Assembly (NCBI RefSeq): GCF_019977355.1
Contig: NZ_AP024655.1
Coordinates: forward strand, 868,001 to 932,000
Origin: Arthrobacter sp. NicSoilB8
GTDB lineage: Bacteria > Actinomycetota > Actinomycetes > Actinomycetales > Micrococcaceae
DNA: 64,000 bases
Direction: 5' to 3'
In this document: positions 1-12,189 of the stretch, one piece after another
Numbering within the stretch: position 1 is the stretch's first letter
Layout of the letters: the number at the start of each line of letters is the position of its first letter
Notes under the pieces: model-generated
Databases searched by the model: none
Told to the model about the DNA's origin: nothing
The model's input: only the letters and a program-made list of their open reading frames with translations
Program-made: the position numbers and the translations under genes

Positions 1-1906
<1,906 letters not shown>

Positions 1907-1918
1907 GGACAGCCAACG

Positions 1919-3082
<1,164 letters not shown>

Positions 3083-3131
3083 CCGGGCTGGGTCGGTCCC
3101 GAAGCCGTGCGCCTCACCGGTGCCCGGCTCC

Positions 3132-3370
3132 GGGGCCGGCTGGCCCCAGTTTTCACGCGTGCTGCTCCTTCGTCGCTTTGACGCACGCTTTCGAAAACCG
3201 CGGCCAGCCAGCCCCTCAAGGGCAGCTCACCTTTGATACCACGCTCCAGAACCGGACCAACGGGAAGCAGCGCTTTCGAATACCAAAGGTGCTGGGGATG
3301 TACCGCCTACCGCGGCCCGGCTCTAGAAGAATACGAAAGGCCAGGGTTTCTTTCCGGAGAACCGCTGGCC
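3132..3370. repeat. Three consecutive large imperfect inverted repeats in the gcvT-gcvH spacer
   Basis: The 466 bases between gcvT and gcvH (3083-3548) hold no convincing gene. They contain three successive imperfect hairpins. The first pairs 3132-3162 with 3183-3215: a 14-bp block with one mismatch, then GTTTTC/GAAAAC and GCGTGC/GCACGC. The second pairs 3223-3240 (CACCTTTG core) with 3279-3294 (CAAAGGTG core). The third pairs GGCCAG at 3339 with CTGGCC ending at 3370. I see no glycine-riboswitch core. They may form a structured leader for gcvH, a terminator after gcvT, or a small palindromic repeat family. The sequence alone does not decide. Confidence 0.6.
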
Positions 3371-3548
3371 CCGAAAACTGAACTGAATAGCGGTGGGGCG
3401 CGGCATCCGGAAGCGTGCGTCTAAGGGAGCGTCACGTCCGCCCAGCGGGCGCCTTCGCGACCGAGCACGCGGAGGATGGCGAGTCCCGCCGCCTGACCCA
3501 GCCACAATTGATTTAGCCCACGACTTTTCAACGTAAAGGAAGAAACAC

Positions 3549-3944
3549 ATGGCAAGAGTTGCCCCTGAACTGCAGTACTCCGACGAGCACGAGTGGGTTG
3601 CGAGGGATTCCGGCAACGCCGGATCCAACATCGTGTCCATCGGCATCTCCGCGGTCGCCACGGACGCCCTGGGCGACATCGTCTATGTGGACCTGCCCGA
3701 GGTCGGCTCCGCGGTGACCGCGGGGGAGACCTGCGGCGAAGTTGAGTCGACCAAGTCCGTCTCGGACCTGTACGCCCCCGTGACGGGCGAGGTCACCGAA
3801 GTCAACGCGGCCGTCGTCGAGGACCCCGCGCTGATCAACAGCGATCCTTATGGTGCCGGCTGGCTCTTCAAGGTGGCCGCCGACTCGGAGGGCCCGCTGC
3901 TTTCGGCCGAGGAATACGCCTCCAAGAACGGCGGCGAACTGTGA
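3549..3944 (+). CDS. gcvH: Glycine cleavage system H protein
   Basis: GcvH is the small lipoylated carrier that shuttles the aminomethyl intermediate between the P, T and L proteins. It has 131 residues, the usual size. The lipoylation site is Lys69 in [18 protein letters not shown], and YSDEHEWV near the N-terminus is the usual family start. The ATG has a purine-rich ribosome site (AAAGGAAGAAA) just upstream. The stop overlaps the GTG start of glyA by 4 bases, so glyA translation is probably coupled. No L-protein gene is in view; dihydrolipoamide dehydrogenase is normally shared and encoded elsewhere. Confidence 0.97.
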   Translation: MARVAPELQYSDEHEWVARDSGNAGSNIVSIGISAVATDALGDIVYVDLPEVGSAVTAGETCGEVESTKSVSDLYAPVTGEVTEVNAAVVEDPALINSDPYGAGWLFKVAADSEGPLLSAEEYASKNGGEL

Positions 3945-5266
3945 GCGCGGCCGCAGGCACAGAGACTGCCTTCGAGCAGGTCGTCTCTCCGAGCCTGGAC
4001 GCGGACCTGTCCGCCTTGGATCCGGAGATCGCCGCGAAAATCGACGCCGAACTCACCCGCCAGCGCGATGGCCTGGAGATGATCGCCTCGGAGAACCACA
4101 CCGCGAAGGCCGTCATGCAGGCGCAGGGTTCGGTCCTGACGAACAAGTACGCCGAGGGCTACCCGGGCAAGCGCTACTATGGCGGCTGCGAGCACGTTGA
4201 CGTGATCGAGCAGCTCGCCATCGACCGGGTCAAGGCTTTGTTCGGCGCCGAGTACGCCAACGTCCAGCCGCACTCCGGCGCCCAGGCCAACGCCTCGGTG
4301 ATGCACGCCCTGATCCGTCCGGGCGACACCATCATGGGCCTGAACCTGGCCCACGGCGGCCACCTGACGCACGGCATGAAGATCAACTTCTCCGGCCGGC
4401 TTTACAACGTCATCCCGTACCAGGTCAGCGAGGAGGACCACCGGATCGACATGGCCGAGGTCGAGCGCCTGGCCCAGGAACACAAGCCGCAGCTGATCGT
4501 TGCCGGCTGGTCCGCGTACGCCCGCCAGCTCGACTTCGCGGAGTTCCGCCGGATTGCCGACTCTGTGGGTGCCTACCTCATGGTTGACATGGCCCACTTC
4601 GCCGGCCTCGTGGCCGCCGGGCTGCACCCGAGCCCGGTCCCGCACGCCCACGTCACCACGTCCACCACGCACAAGACCCTTGCCGGTCCGCGCGGCGGCA
4701 TCATCCTCTCCAACGACGCCGACATCGCCAAGAAGATCAACTCGGCGGTGTTCCCGGGACAGCAGGGCGGCCCGCTGGAGCACGTCATCGCGGGCAAGGC
4801 CGTGGCATTCAAGATCGCCGCGTCGCCGGAATTCAAGGAGCGCCAGGAGCGTGTCCTGGCCGGTGCGCGGATCCTCGCCGACCGCCTGGTCCAGCCGGAC
4901 GTCACGGCCAAGGGGATCAACGTGATCTCCGGCGGCACCGATGTGCACCTGGTCCTCGTGGACCTGCGCAACTGCGAGCTCAACGGCCAGGAAGCCGAGG
5001 ACCGTCTCGCGGCCATCGACATCACGGTCAACCGCAACGCCGTCCCGTTCGATCCTCGTCCGCCGATGGTCACCTCGGGGCTGCGGATCGGCACCCCGGC
5101 GCTGGCCACCCGCGGATTCGGCGAAGCTGCCTTTGCCGAGGTTGCGGACATCATCGCCGAGGCCCTGACCGCCGACGCCGGTGCGGACCTGTCCGGTCTG
5201 CGCTCACGGGTGGAGGCCCTCGCCGCCGCCCACCCGCTCTACCCCTCAGTTGATAACCTCGCCTAG
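3941..5266 (+). CDS. glyA: Serine hydroxymethyltransferase
   Basis: GlyA interconverts serine and glycine with tetrahydrofolate/methylene-tetrahydrofolate, using PLP. The PLP lysine is Lys245 in [40 protein letters not shown] and [13 protein letters not shown] are classic SHMT motifs. The 441 residues include an N-terminal extension of about 25 residues relative to compact homologs. The GTG start at 3941 overlaps the gcvH stop (GTGA), which supports the assignment. Its place in the glycine-cleavage operon fits the one-carbon role: GCS makes methylene-THF and GlyA uses it to turn a second glycine into serine. Confidence 0.97.
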   Translation: MSAAAGTETAFEQVVSPSLDADLSALDPEIAAKIDAELTRQRDGLEMIASENHTAKAVMQAQGSVLTNKYAEGYPGKRYYGGCEHVDVIEQLAIDRVKALFGAEYANVQPHSGAQANASVMHALIRPGDTIMGLNLAHGGHLTHGMKINFSGRLYNVIPYQVSEEDHRIDMAEVERLAQEHKPQLIVAGWSAYARQLDFAEFRRIADSVGAYLMVDMAHFAGLVAAGLHPSPVPHAHVTTSTTHKTLAGPRGGIILSNDADIAKKINSAVFPGQQGGPLEHVIAGKAVAFKIAASPEFKERQERVLAGARILADRLVQPDVTAKGINVISGGTDVHLVLVDLRNCELNGQEAEDRLAAIDITVNRNAVPFDPRPPMVTSGLRIGTPALATRGFGEAAFAEVADIIAEALTADAGADLSGLRSRVEALAAAHPLYPSVDNLA

Positions 5267-5287
5267 GCGACGTATGACTGAATAAGA

Positions 5288-5334
5288 CACGACGCCGGGC
5301 GGGCCGCGGCCACAAGCCGCCGCCCGGCGTCGTG
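5288..5334 (+). terminator. Strong hairpin downstream of glyA
   Basis: A perfect 15-bp stem pairs 5288-5302 with 5320-5334 around a 17-base GC-rich loop, 21 bp past the glyA stop. There is no T-tract, as is common for actinobacterial terminators. It probably ends or attenuates the gcvH-glyA transcript before sdaA, whose start is 91 bp further on. Confidence 0.7.
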
Positions 5335-5425
5335 CACCTGGCGGGACTGCCGCCTACCGGCGGCCGCACCGCCTTCCGGCAAGACCCTCTGCCGGGCCAC
5401 AGCAAGACCTAGTTAGGAACCGACA

Positions 5426-6838
5426 ATGGCTGTTGGAGTCTTCGACCTCTTTTCCATCGGATTAGGGCCATCCAGCTCGCACACAGTGGGCCCCATGCGG
5501 GCCGCCGCCGTCTTCGCCGAAGAACTCAAAGCCTCCGGGGACCTGGACCGCGTGGCATCGCTGCGGGTTGACCTCTACGGCTCCCTCGCCGCCACGGGCC
5601 ACGGCCACGGCACCATGACGGCCATCCTGCTCGGACTCGAGGGCTTCCACCCCGAGCTGATCCTCCCCGAGGAAGTGGAGGAACGGCTGGCGACGATCGC
5701 GGAGACCGGCACCCTGCAGCTTGCTGGAGCCGTTCCGTTGCCTTACGGGGTCAAGGACATGGTCCTGCGGCCCCTGACCATCCTGCCCCGGCACACCAAC
5801 GGGATGACGTTCACGGTCTCCGACGCCGGGGGCGAAACCCTGCACAGCGCCACGTTCTTCTCGGTCGGCGGCGGCTTCATTGTCCGCGAAGGCGAGGAGG
5901 ACGCGGCGCTAAAGGAACTCGACGAGTCGAAGAAGGAACTTCCCCTGCCCTTCCGCACGGCCGCTGAACTGCTGGGCCGCTGCCAGTCCAAGGGCCTCTC
6001 GATCGGCGACATCATGTTCGTCAACGAGCGCGCCTCCCGCACCGAGGAGGAGATCCGCGAAGGCCTCCTGCACATTTACTCGGTGATGGAAGGCTGCGTC
6101 GAGGTCAGCCTCAAGCGCGAGGGGCTGCTGCCCGGCGGGCTCAAGGTCCGGCGTCGTGCGCCCGACTGGCACGAGCGTCTCATGAAGGAAACCACGGGGC
6201 AGGACCCCGACTTCCGGGACCCTAAGTACTGGCAGGAATGGGTCAACCTGATCGCCCTGGCCGTGAACGAGGAAAACGCCTCGGGCGGCCGCGTGGTCAC
6301 GGCCCCCACCAACGGCGCCGCGGGCATCATCCCGGCCGTGCTCTACTACGCGCTGCACTTCGCCCCCGGCATGGACAAGGCAACCCAGGCCGACCGCGAC
6401 GACGTCGTGGTGAAGTTCCTGCTGACCGCCGGCGCCATCGGGGTGCTGTACAAGGAACAGGCCTCGATCTCCGGCGCGGAGGTCGGCTGCCAGGGCGAGG
6501 TGGGTTCGGCCTCCTCGATGGCCGCCGCCGGCCTCGCCGAAGTCATGGGCGGCACGCCGCAGCAAGTGGAGAACGCCGCGGAAATCGCGATGGAGCACAA
6601 CCTCGGCCTGACCTGCGACCCGATCGGCGGGCTCGTCCAGATTCCGTGCATCGAGCGCAACGCGATTGCCGCCGCGAAGGCCATCAACGCCGCCAAGATG
6701 GCCCTGTGGGGCGACGGGTCGCACCGGGTCTCGCTGGACGAGGTCATCGTGACCATGCGCGAGACCGGCAAGGACATGAGCTCCAAGTACAAGGAAACCG
6801 CGATGGGCGGCCTCGCCGTGAACGTCGTGGAGTGCTAG
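5426..6838 (+). CDS. sdaA: L-serine ammonia-lyase, single-chain iron-sulfur type
   Basis: This enzyme deaminates L-serine to pyruvate and ammonia with an oxygen-sensitive [4Fe-4S] cluster. The protein has 470 residues, with the beta domain first ([15 protein letters not shown] at about residues 13-27) and the catalytic alpha domain second. Three cluster cysteines are at 355 ([10 protein letters not shown]), 397 (LTCDPIGG) and 408 (IPCIERN). Their 42- and 11-residue spacing is that of characterised single-chain bacterial serine dehydratases. [13 protein letters not shown] is the other family signature. It follows glyA on the same strand and completes a route from glycine through serine to pyruvate. 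Confidence 0.96.
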   Translation: MAVGVFDLFSIGLGPSSSHTVGPMRAAAVFAEELKASGDLDRVASLRVDLYGSLAATGHGHGTMTAILLGLEGFHPELILPEEVEERLATIAETGTLQLAGAVPLPYGVKDMVLRPLTILPRHTNGMTFTVSDAGGETLHSATFFSVGGGFIVREGEEDAALKELDESKKELPLPFRTAAELLGRCQSKGLSIGDIMFVNERASRTEEEIREGLLHIYSVMEGCVEVSLKREGLLPGGLKVRRRAPDWHERLMKETTGQDPDFRDPKYWQEWVNLIALAVNEENASGGRVVTAPTNGAAGIIPAVLYYALHFAPGMDKATQADRDDVVVKFLLTAGAIGVLYKEQASISGAEVGCQGEVGSASSMAAAGLAEVMGGTPQQVENAAEIAMEHNLGLTCDPIGGLVQIPCIERNAIAAAKAINAAKMALWGDGSHRVSLDEVIVTMRETGKDMSSKYKETAMGGLAVNVVEC

Positions 6839-6888
6839 GGAGCGCGTACAGCTGGTAGGCGTCCGCGTCCGCGCCAGCGGTACGGCCG

Positions 6889-7455
6889 TTAGTTGTGCAG
6901 CGCGGCCCACAGGTTCAGCGAGGACGCGAACACGATCCAGGACAGGTAGGGCAGCATCAGCAGCCCTGCCGTCCGGCTGATGGGTCCGAAGAGCACCACT
7001 GTCACGGCCACGGCCACGGCGAGCGCCACGATGATCACGAACGCGATCCACAGCGCCGGCGTCCCGAGCACCGGGTAGAGGGCAAAGAAGACCGGGGTCC
7101 AGAGCAGGTTCAGCACCAGCTGGACACCATAGGCTGTCAGGGCCGCTTTGGACCCTTCGGCGTGGCTGCGCCAGACGAGCCACGCCGCGACGGCCATGGC
7201 GATGTACAGGACCGTCCAGACCGGCCCGAAGACCCAGTTCGGCGGAGACCAGGGCGCCTTGTCCGCGGCGGCGTACCAGCCGTTGACGTGGTTGGCGGTG
7301 GCCAGGCCGCCAAGCGCGGCAACGAGCGCCGACGCGACGAGGAATACCAACAGCGCGACGACTTGGGAGCCGGCGCCGAAGCCGCTCCCGGCGCCCCGTG
7401 AGCGGCGGCCGGAGGCTCCGGGACGGGCTTCCAGCGGTTCTTGCTGAGCCTGCAT
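6889..7455 (-). CDS. TspO/MBR family tryptophan-rich membrane protein
   Basis: This 188-residue five-helix membrane protein belongs to the translocator protein family, whose members bind tetrapyrroles and are linked to stress and porphyrin handling. The first 30 residues are polar, and the membrane part follows. Conserved features are WYAAADKAPWSPPNWVFGPV followed by WTVLYIAMAVAAWLVW, LVLNLLWTPVFFALY, and the C-terminal PYLSWIVFASSLNLW. The ATG at 7455 gives a normal family length. The frame stays open much further upstream but runs antisense into the FemX gene, so the longer version was not used. It converges on sdaA with only 50 bp between them. Confidence 0.92.
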   Translation of the reverse strand: MQAQQEPLEARPGASGRRSRGAGSGFGAGSQVVALLVFLVASALVAALGGLATANHVNGWYAAADKAPWSPPNWVFGPVWTVLYIAMAVAAWLVWRSHAEGSKAALTAYGVQLVLNLLWTPVFFALYPVLGTPALWIAFVIIVALAVAVAVTVVLFGPISRTAGLLMLPYLSWIVFASSLNLWAALHN

Positions 7456-7554
7456 GAGACCAGCGTAACCGTCTTTCCCGGACCGGCGGCAGGGTGCGGA
7501 CCGATAGACTTGGGGGTGCATGTCTGCATGCCGCCGAAGCTCGTACCGCAATGA

Positions 7555-8643
7555 TTGGATACCGCACCCTTGCGTGAATTCACTGCCCGCTTTGCCTCTG
7601 CCGAAGAGATTGCCAACTGGGATGCCCACGTCACCGCGAACCCCAATGGCGGCAATCTCCTGCAATCGGAAGCGTTCGCCGAGGTCAAGCAGCACTTTGG
7701 CTGGAAACCCCTGCACCTCGTGTACGAGACCGCCGATTACACGAGCTACAACCTGGTCCTGGAGAAGTCCTTTCCGCTCCTGGGCAAGCTCTGGTACCTG
7801 ATCAAGGGCCCCGACGTGGCCGCCGTCGAGGACATCCCCGGGATCGCCGCCGCCAACGCGGACTTCGTAAAAAGGGCCCGGCTGGGCGTCTTCGCGATCA
7901 AGATCGAGCCGGACATCATCCTCTCCGACGACGCCACGCGCGTCCTGGAGGCGGCGGGACTGGTCAAGACCCACAACCTGCAGCCCAACGACTCCACTGC
8001 GCTTCTCGACATTGCACCGGAGGAAAACCAGCTGCTGCGCAACCTCCATTCCCGCGGCCGCAATGCCGTGCGCCGCGCCATCCGCGAGGGCGTCGAGGTT
8101 CACAACGTCGAGCCCACGGAAGAGAACTTCCAGGCCATGTACTCCCTGATGACCACCACCGTGGAGGCCAAGTCCCAGGTCCGCGTCCGCGAGTATGAGT
8201 ACTACCGCCAGTTCTGGACCAACTTCCTGGCCCGCGACCAGGGCAGGCTCCTGTTCGTGTACGAAAACGACGTGCCCTCGGTTGGCGCGTTTGTGATCAA
8301 CTACGGCCGCAAGGGAACGTACAAGGACGGCGGCTCACTGCAGAAGCGGAGCCAGTACGGCGACTCCCACCTCGTGCAGTGGACAGCGATCAACCAGCTC
8401 AAGGACCTTGGCTGCACCGAATACGACTTCTGCGGCACGCCGCCAAGCGACAAGCTCAAGGACACGTCGAACCCGTTCCACGGGCTGGGCCTGTTCAAGA
8501 CCAGCTTCAGCAAGACCGTCACCGACTTCGTCGGCTGCTATGACCAGGTCCTGAACCCGCTGAAGTACAAGGCCTGGATGACGGCGGGGGAGCGCGTGGC
8601 ACGCCAGCTCTACACCCGGCGCACGGGCCAGCAGTTTTACTAA
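7555..8643 (+). CDS. FemX/FemAB-type peptidoglycan bridge aminoacyltransferase
   Basis: FemABX enzymes use aminoacyl-tRNA to add residues to lipid II, building the interpeptide bridge. Micrococcaceae have such bridges, so the role fits, although the amino acid cannot be read from sequence. The 362-residue protein shows the GNAT-like two-domain pattern of the family: NGGNLLQSEAFAEVK near the N-terminus, RNLHSRGRNAVRRAIREGV before the coiled segment, and FVINYGRKGTYKDGGS plus CTEYDFCGTPPSDKL later on. An in-frame TGA directly precedes the TTG at 7555, so this is the earliest possible start. A slightly later start is also possible because no good ribosome site is visible. Confidence 0.9.
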   Translation: MDTAPLREFTARFASAEEIANWDAHVTANPNGGNLLQSEAFAEVKQHFGWKPLHLVYETADYTSYNLVLEKSFPLLGKLWYLIKGPDVAAVEDIPGIAAANADFVKRARLGVFAIKIEPDIILSDDATRVLEAAGLVKTHNLQPNDSTALLDIAPEENQLLRNLHSRGRNAVRRAIREGVEVHNVEPTEENFQAMYSLMTTTVEAKSQVRVREYEYYRQFWTNFLARDQGRLLFVYENDVPSVGAFVINYGRKGTYKDGGSLQKRSQYGDSHLVQWTAINQLKDLGCTEYDFCGTPPSDKLKDTSNPFHGLGLFKTSFSKTVTDFVGCYDQVLNPLKYKAWMTAGERVARQLYTRRTGQQFY

Positions 8644-8699
8644 CCCAGGCAAGGACAGCCAGACAGGCGGGGACAGCCAAGAACAGTGAGGAGGCCGCA

Positions 8700-10196
8700 A
8701 TGAACAACCAACCCGACGGCCACCGCAGGCCGCCCACCGACGGCCTGCCCCGGACGCAGCCGATGTCGGCCATGCAGGTGCGCCAGAACGCCGCCGCCAA
8801 GCGCATGCTGCGCCGGCTGGTCCAGGGAGAAAACCCGCCGACGGCGCCGCTGAGCATCGTGGACCGGCTCGCCGGCAGCCCCTACGCGAACCCGATGATC
8901 CAGGTCGGCGGGGTGGACGCCTCAGCCCGCAAGACTATTGACTTCGCCTTGAAACTGGCGGAATCCATGTTCCGGTACGGGGCCGGCGCCCTTGAGGTCG
9001 AGACCAGCATCATCGCGATCACCGCAGCGTTGGGCCTGAAGAATATCGAGGTGGACATCACCAACCAGTCGGTGGCCATCAACTACGCCCCGAAAGACCA
9101 GACGCCCATCTCTTTGCTGCGCGTCGTGCGGTCCTGGACCAATAACTACGCGGGCCTCTCGCAAGTCCACCAGCTGGTGACGGACATCGTGGCCGGCGGC
9201 GTCGGCCGCGAGGAAGCTGTGCGCCGGCTCGAGGACATTACCCGCAGCGCCAAGCCGTTCCCGCGGTGGATGGTCACGGTGGCCTTCGGAGTGTTCTCCG
9301 CTGTCTTCGTCGGCGTCCTGGGCGGCGGGCTGGGCGCCTCGATGGTCGCTTTCGCCTCCAACCTGCTGGTCAGCCTGCTGGCCCGCCAGCTAGGCCGGTG
9401 GCGTACGCCGGACTTCTTCATCACGGCCTCGTGTTCGTTCCTGGTGACCATCATCGCCCTGCTGCTGTGGCGCTTCGGCAGCCCGTTGGGCGTGCAGATA
9501 GCGCCCGCGATCGTGGTGGTCGGCGGGATCCTGCTGCTGCTGCCGACGGGACGCCTCGTGTCCTCCGTGCAGGATGCGATCAACGGCTTCCCGGTCACGG
9601 CGGCGGGCCGGTTCCTGTCCACCATGCTGACCTTCGGTGCGCTGGTTGCCGGCATCGCCGTCGGGTTCGTCGTGGGCGACATGACCGGCATGGAGCCGAT
9701 CGACGTCACTGAAACATTCCCGCCCAAGTATGACTTGTGGGTTCTCGTCATCCTGATCGCCATTGCGGTGCTCATGATCGGCATCACCGAACAGACCGGC
9801 TGGAAGCTCCTGCTGCCGACTGCGGCCGTCGGGGTGGTGGGCTATCTGGTCCTGATCGGGGGCGACGCCCTGGGCATCGGGTCCCGGTTCGCGCCGGCCC
9901 TCGCCGCCGTGGTCATCGGGCTTCTGGCCCGGGTGGTGGCCCTCCGGATGGGCGCTCCCCAGCTGGTCGTGGCCGTCCCCGCGGCTCTCATCCTGCTCCC
10001 CGGGCTCACCATATTCCGATCCATGTATGTCTTGACCATCGAGGAATCGGAGATTCTTATCGGCGCCGGCGGGATGCTGAACGCCGGGGCGATTGTGCTG
10101 GGCGTCGCCGCCGGCATCGTGCTCGGTGACACCCTGGCGCGGCCCCTGACGCGGAGCCTCGCCAGCAATGAGCGGCGCCGGGCCCGCCGCCGCTAG
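8700..10196 (+). CDS. Threonine/serine exporter family protein (ThrE type)
   Basis: ThrE-type carriers export threonine and serine from actinobacteria. The 498-residue chain has a cytosolic N-terminal domain (about residues 60-190, with the family pattern FALKLAESMFRYGAGALEVE) and about ten hydrophobic segments from residue 195 to 480. The order is the fused YjjP-YjjB arrangement known for ThrE. A clear ribosome site (GTGAGGAGG) precedes the ATG. The gene follows femX by 56 bp and may share its transcript. Serine enzymes lie upstream (glyA, sdaA), but a functional link is only inferred. Confidence 0.9.
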   Translation: MNNQPDGHRRPPTDGLPRTQPMSAMQVRQNAAAKRMLRRLVQGENPPTAPLSIVDRLAGSPYANPMIQVGGVDASARKTIDFALKLAESMFRYGAGALEVETSIIAITAALGLKNIEVDITNQSVAINYAPKDQTPISLLRVVRSWTNNYAGLSQVHQLVTDIVAGGVGREEAVRRLEDITRSAKPFPRWMVTVAFGVFSAVFVGVLGGGLGASMVAFASNLLVSLLARQLGRWRTPDFFITASCSFLVTIIALLLWRFGSPLGVQIAPAIVVVGGILLLLPTGRLVSSVQDAINGFPVTAAGRFLSTMLTFGALVAGIAVGFVVGDMTGMEPIDVTETFPPKYDLWVLVILIAIAVLMIGITEQTGWKLLLPTAAVGVVGYLVLIGGDALGIGSRFAPALAAVVIGLLARVVALRMGAPQLVVAVPAALILLPGLTIFRSMYVLTIEESEILIGAGGMLNAGAIVLGVAAGIVLGDTLARPLTRSLASNERRRARRR

Positions 10197-10230
10197 TTCG
10201 TGCGAAGTCAGCCCGTCTGGCTGCCCTGAA

Positions 10231-10333
10231 GCGCCGGGTTTCCCCGCTTTTGCCGGGACCCGGCGGCGTGTCAGCCCGCCGCGCCGGCGGGTCCCGGCGT
10301 CGTGGTGGCAAAAGTGGGGAAACTCCGCGGCGC
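10231..10333. repeat. 103-bp imperfect inverted repeat between convergent genes
   Basis: The arms at 10231-10254 and 10307-10333 pair almost completely (GTTTCCCC-N-CTTTTGCC against GGCAAAAG-N-GGGGAAAC, with flanking GCGCCG/CGGCGC). An inner stem pairs GGGACCCG (10255-10262) with CGGGTCCC (10288-10295). It lies between the ends of the ThrE gene and the siderophore-interacting protein gene and could terminate both. Its size and symmetry also resemble a dispersed palindromic element. Confidence 0.65.
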
Positions 10334-10351
10334 CCTTAGAAGGTGGGCCGC

Positions 10352-10393
10352 TAGGTCTTCCCTGTTAGATCTTCCCTGCTAGATCTTCCCTAT
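10352..10393. repeat. Three tandem 14-bp copies over the stop codon of the SIP gene
   Basis: The units begin at 10352, 10366 and 10380 and share the core AGATCTTCCCT with small changes. The stop codon of the minus-strand gene (10379-10381) sits at a unit boundary. The same position in the next two units carries TAA (10365-10367) and TAG (10351-10353), placing stops in all three frames. Confidence 0.75.
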
Positions 10394-11218
10394 GGGTAGC
10401 TTCTTCTCCGCCTGGAAATCGTCCTCCACCCGGCCCTTGGCCCAATAGCCGGAGAGGGAAACCTGGGCCCGTTCCAGCCCGCGCTGGGCGTAGAAAACCT
10501 CCCGGAGGCCCTTCATGTAGCCCCGCTCGCCGTGGGCAAAGACCTGCACCCTGCCCTCGGGCCACTCGGCGTCGCGCACGGCGGCGACCAGCAGGTCGCT
10601 GTCCCCGGCGGGGACCCCGCGGCGCATCACCCAGCGCAGTTCGACGCCGGCAGGGCCGGCGATCGGCTGGATGTCGGCGTCGCTGTCCACCTCGAGAATG
10701 GCCAGGCCGCGGGCGTCCCGTGGCAGGGACTCGATGGCGGCGCCGATGGCCGGCAGGGCTGATTCGTCGCCGGCAAACAGGTACCAGTCCGCCACCGGGT
10801 CAGGGTTATAACCGCCGCCCGGGCCCGTGAAAGTCAGCCGGTCGCCGGGCCGGGCCGAGGCCGCCCAGGGGCCGGCGAGGCCCTCGTCGCCGTGGATGAC
10901 GAAGTCGATGGCGAGTTCCTGGGCCGCTGCGTCTACCCAGCGGACCGTGTAGGTCCGGGTGTACGGCCACTGGCTGCGCGGCATGGATTCCCTGATGGCC
11001 CACAGGTCCAGCGGGTCCGGGTATTCGACGCCGGGCTGTGGAAACGCGATCTTGACGTACCGGTCCACGTAGCCGTTGTTGACGTATCCGGCGAAGCCCG
11101 GGCCGCCGGCGATTATCCGGACCATGTGCGGGGTGAGCTGTTCGCGGCGCAGGACCGTCAGGTCAGTCTGGGGACGCGAGTTCCGGTTGGCGGTGGTGGC
11201 GGCGGGGGCGGAGGTCAT
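10379..11218 (-). CDS. Siderophore-interacting protein (FAD-binding ferric-siderophore reductase family)
   Basis: SIP-family flavoproteins reduce ferric siderophores in the cytoplasm and release iron. The 279-residue protein has the FAD-binding barrel (PQTDLTVLRREQLTPHMVRI, with SQWPYTRTYTVRWVD matching the R-x-Y-[ST] flavin motif) and a C-terminal NAD-binding-like SIP domain (YLFAGDESALPAIGAAIESL, VQVFAHGERGYMKGLR, SLSGYWAKGR). I chose the ATG at 11218, which gives the usual length. A longer version would run into the uracil-DNA glycosylase gene. An iron-box-like sequence overlaps the start, so repression by the DtxR-type regulator at 29382 is plausible. Confidence 0.92.
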   Translation of the reverse strand: MTSAPAATTANRNSRPQTDLTVLRREQLTPHMVRIIAGGPGFAGYVNNGYVDRYVKIAFPQPGVEYPDPLDLWAIRESMPRSQWPYTRTYTVRWVDAAAQELAIDFVIHGDEGLAGPWAASARPGDRLTFTGPGGGYNPDPVADWYLFAGDESALPAIGAAIESLPRDARGLAILEVDSDADIQPIAGPAGVELRWVMRRGVPAGDSDLLVAAVRDAEWPEGRVQVFAHGERGYMKGLREVFYAQRGLERAQVSLSGYWAKGRVEDDFQAEKKLPIGKI

Positions 11219-11236
11219 GAGGCTAAGCCTAACCAA
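11218..11236. promoter_or_regulatory. Candidate DtxR/IdeR iron box at the SIP start
   Basis: The 19 bases 11218-11236 contain the palindrome AGGCTAAGCCT and match the DtxR/IdeR consensus TWAGGTWAGSCTWACCTWA at 13 of 19 positions by hand count. They overlap the SIP start codon and the bases just upstream, where a bound repressor could block expression. The gene's function (ferric-siderophore use) makes iron control likely. Confidence 0.5.
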
Positions 11237-11270
11237 GAACCCTGGCCGGGAACTGTGGCCGCGAGGCCTG

Positions 11271-12044
11271 TTACGGCAGAGGCGGCAGTTCCCAGTCGAC
11301 TGTGCCGTTGCCCTGCTCCTGCAGCATGGCGTTGGTGCGGCTGAAGGGACGCGACCCGAAGAAGCCGCGCGAGGCCGAGAGCGGGCTGGGGTGGGCGCTG
11401 GAGATAACAGCGGCGGACCCCAGCAGCGGCCGCACGGATTCGGCATCCTTCCCCCACAGGATCACCACAAGGGGAGCCGGCCCCGCGCTGTCCGCCGACA
11501 CACGGTCGGCGACTGCCCGGATGGCCGCGGCCGTGACGGCCTCCCAGCCCTTGTTCCGGTGCGAACCCGCGGCACCGGCCCGGACACTGAGGACCCTGTT
11601 GAGCAGCAGCACGCCCTGCTCCGCCCACCGGCTGAGGTCACCGTGGACGCGCGGCGGGAAGCCGAGATCGGTCTGCAGTTCCTTGTACATGTTCGCGAGG
11701 CTGCGGGGGATCGGCCGGGTGGCGCCATCCACGGCGAAGGACAGCCCCACGGCGTGCCCCGGCGTCGGATAGGGGTCCTGGCCCACGATCAGGACCCGGA
11801 CGCCCGCCAGCGGCTGCCGGAAGGCCCGCAGCATGTTGGACGGTGACGGCAGCACCTCGTGACCGGCGGCCACCTCGCCGTCCAGGAACGCAAGGACTTC
11901 CCGTAACTGCGGCTCCACGGGCGCCAGCGCCTCCGCCCAGTCCGGAGCCACCAATTCGTTCAGCGGCCGCCGCGCCAGGTCCGCGAAGCTCACGCTGTCA
12001 GCGGCCGGGGGCTCAAGCTCGAACAGGGCATCGGAATCAAACAC
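11271..12044 (-). CDS. ung: Uracil-DNA glycosylase, family 1
   Basis: Ung removes uracil from DNA to start base-excision repair. The water-activating motif is [16 protein letters not shown], with the catalytic aspartate at Asp90. The second motif is [19 protein letters not shown], with the conserved histidine and minor-groove loop. [10 protein letters not shown] in the middle is also typical. The 257-residue length is usual for actinobacteria and the ATG gives the full fold. It lies head-to-tail with the SIP gene (52 bp gap) but has no functional connection to it. Confidence 0.96.
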   Translation of the reverse strand: MFDSDALFELEPPAADSVSFADLARRPLNELVAPDWAEALAPVEPQLREVLAFLDGEVAAGHEVLPSPSNMLRAFRQPLAGVRVLIVGQDPYPTPGHAVGLSFAVDGATRPIPRSLANMYKELQTDLGFPPRVHGDLSRWAEQGVLLLNRVLSVRAGAAGSHRNKGWEAVTAAAIRAVADRVSADSAGPAPLVVILWGKDAESVRPLLGSAAVISSAHPSPLSASRGFFGSRPFSRTNAMLQEQGNGTVDWELPPLP

Positions 12045-12094
12045 AGGTCCTATTCTTCCGCAGGATTCCCCGCCGCCAGCCCCCGCTCAGGCGC

Positions 12095-12126
12095 ACGGCC
12101 GAATGACAACCCTGTCATTCGGCCGT
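12095..12126. promoter_or_regulatory. Perfect 14-bp inverted repeat in a divergent promoter region
   Basis: The arms at 12095-12108 and 12113-12126 are exact reverse complements around a four-base loop (ACCC). The element lies between ung (minus) and the DUF3263 gene (plus), 64 bp before the latter's chosen start. It is either an operator for a dimeric regulator or a leader hairpin. Confidence 0.6.
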
Positions 12127-12189
12127 AGCATGGGATTGGCTTTTTTACCGGATCCAGCCAGTTTTTTCGGAATCAACCAGGAGTGTGTC

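Noticed and set aside
3178..3424. Overlapping small frames of 63-67 codons between gcvT and gcvH
   Set aside because: They overlap each other, have no ribosome site and lie in the hairpin region.
3083..3548. Glycine riboswitch upstream of gcvH
   Set aside because: The conserved GGAGAG...CTCTCAGG-type core is absent. Only generic hairpins are present.
5909..7567. Minus-strand frame of 552 codons across sdaA and the TspO-like gene
   Set aside because: Low-complexity Arg/Gly-rich translation with no domain. It is a GC-rich shadow of the real genes.
6889..8103. 404-codon version of the TspO-like gene
   Set aside because: The extra N-terminal 216 residues are antisense to the FemX gene. The family length fits the start at 7455.
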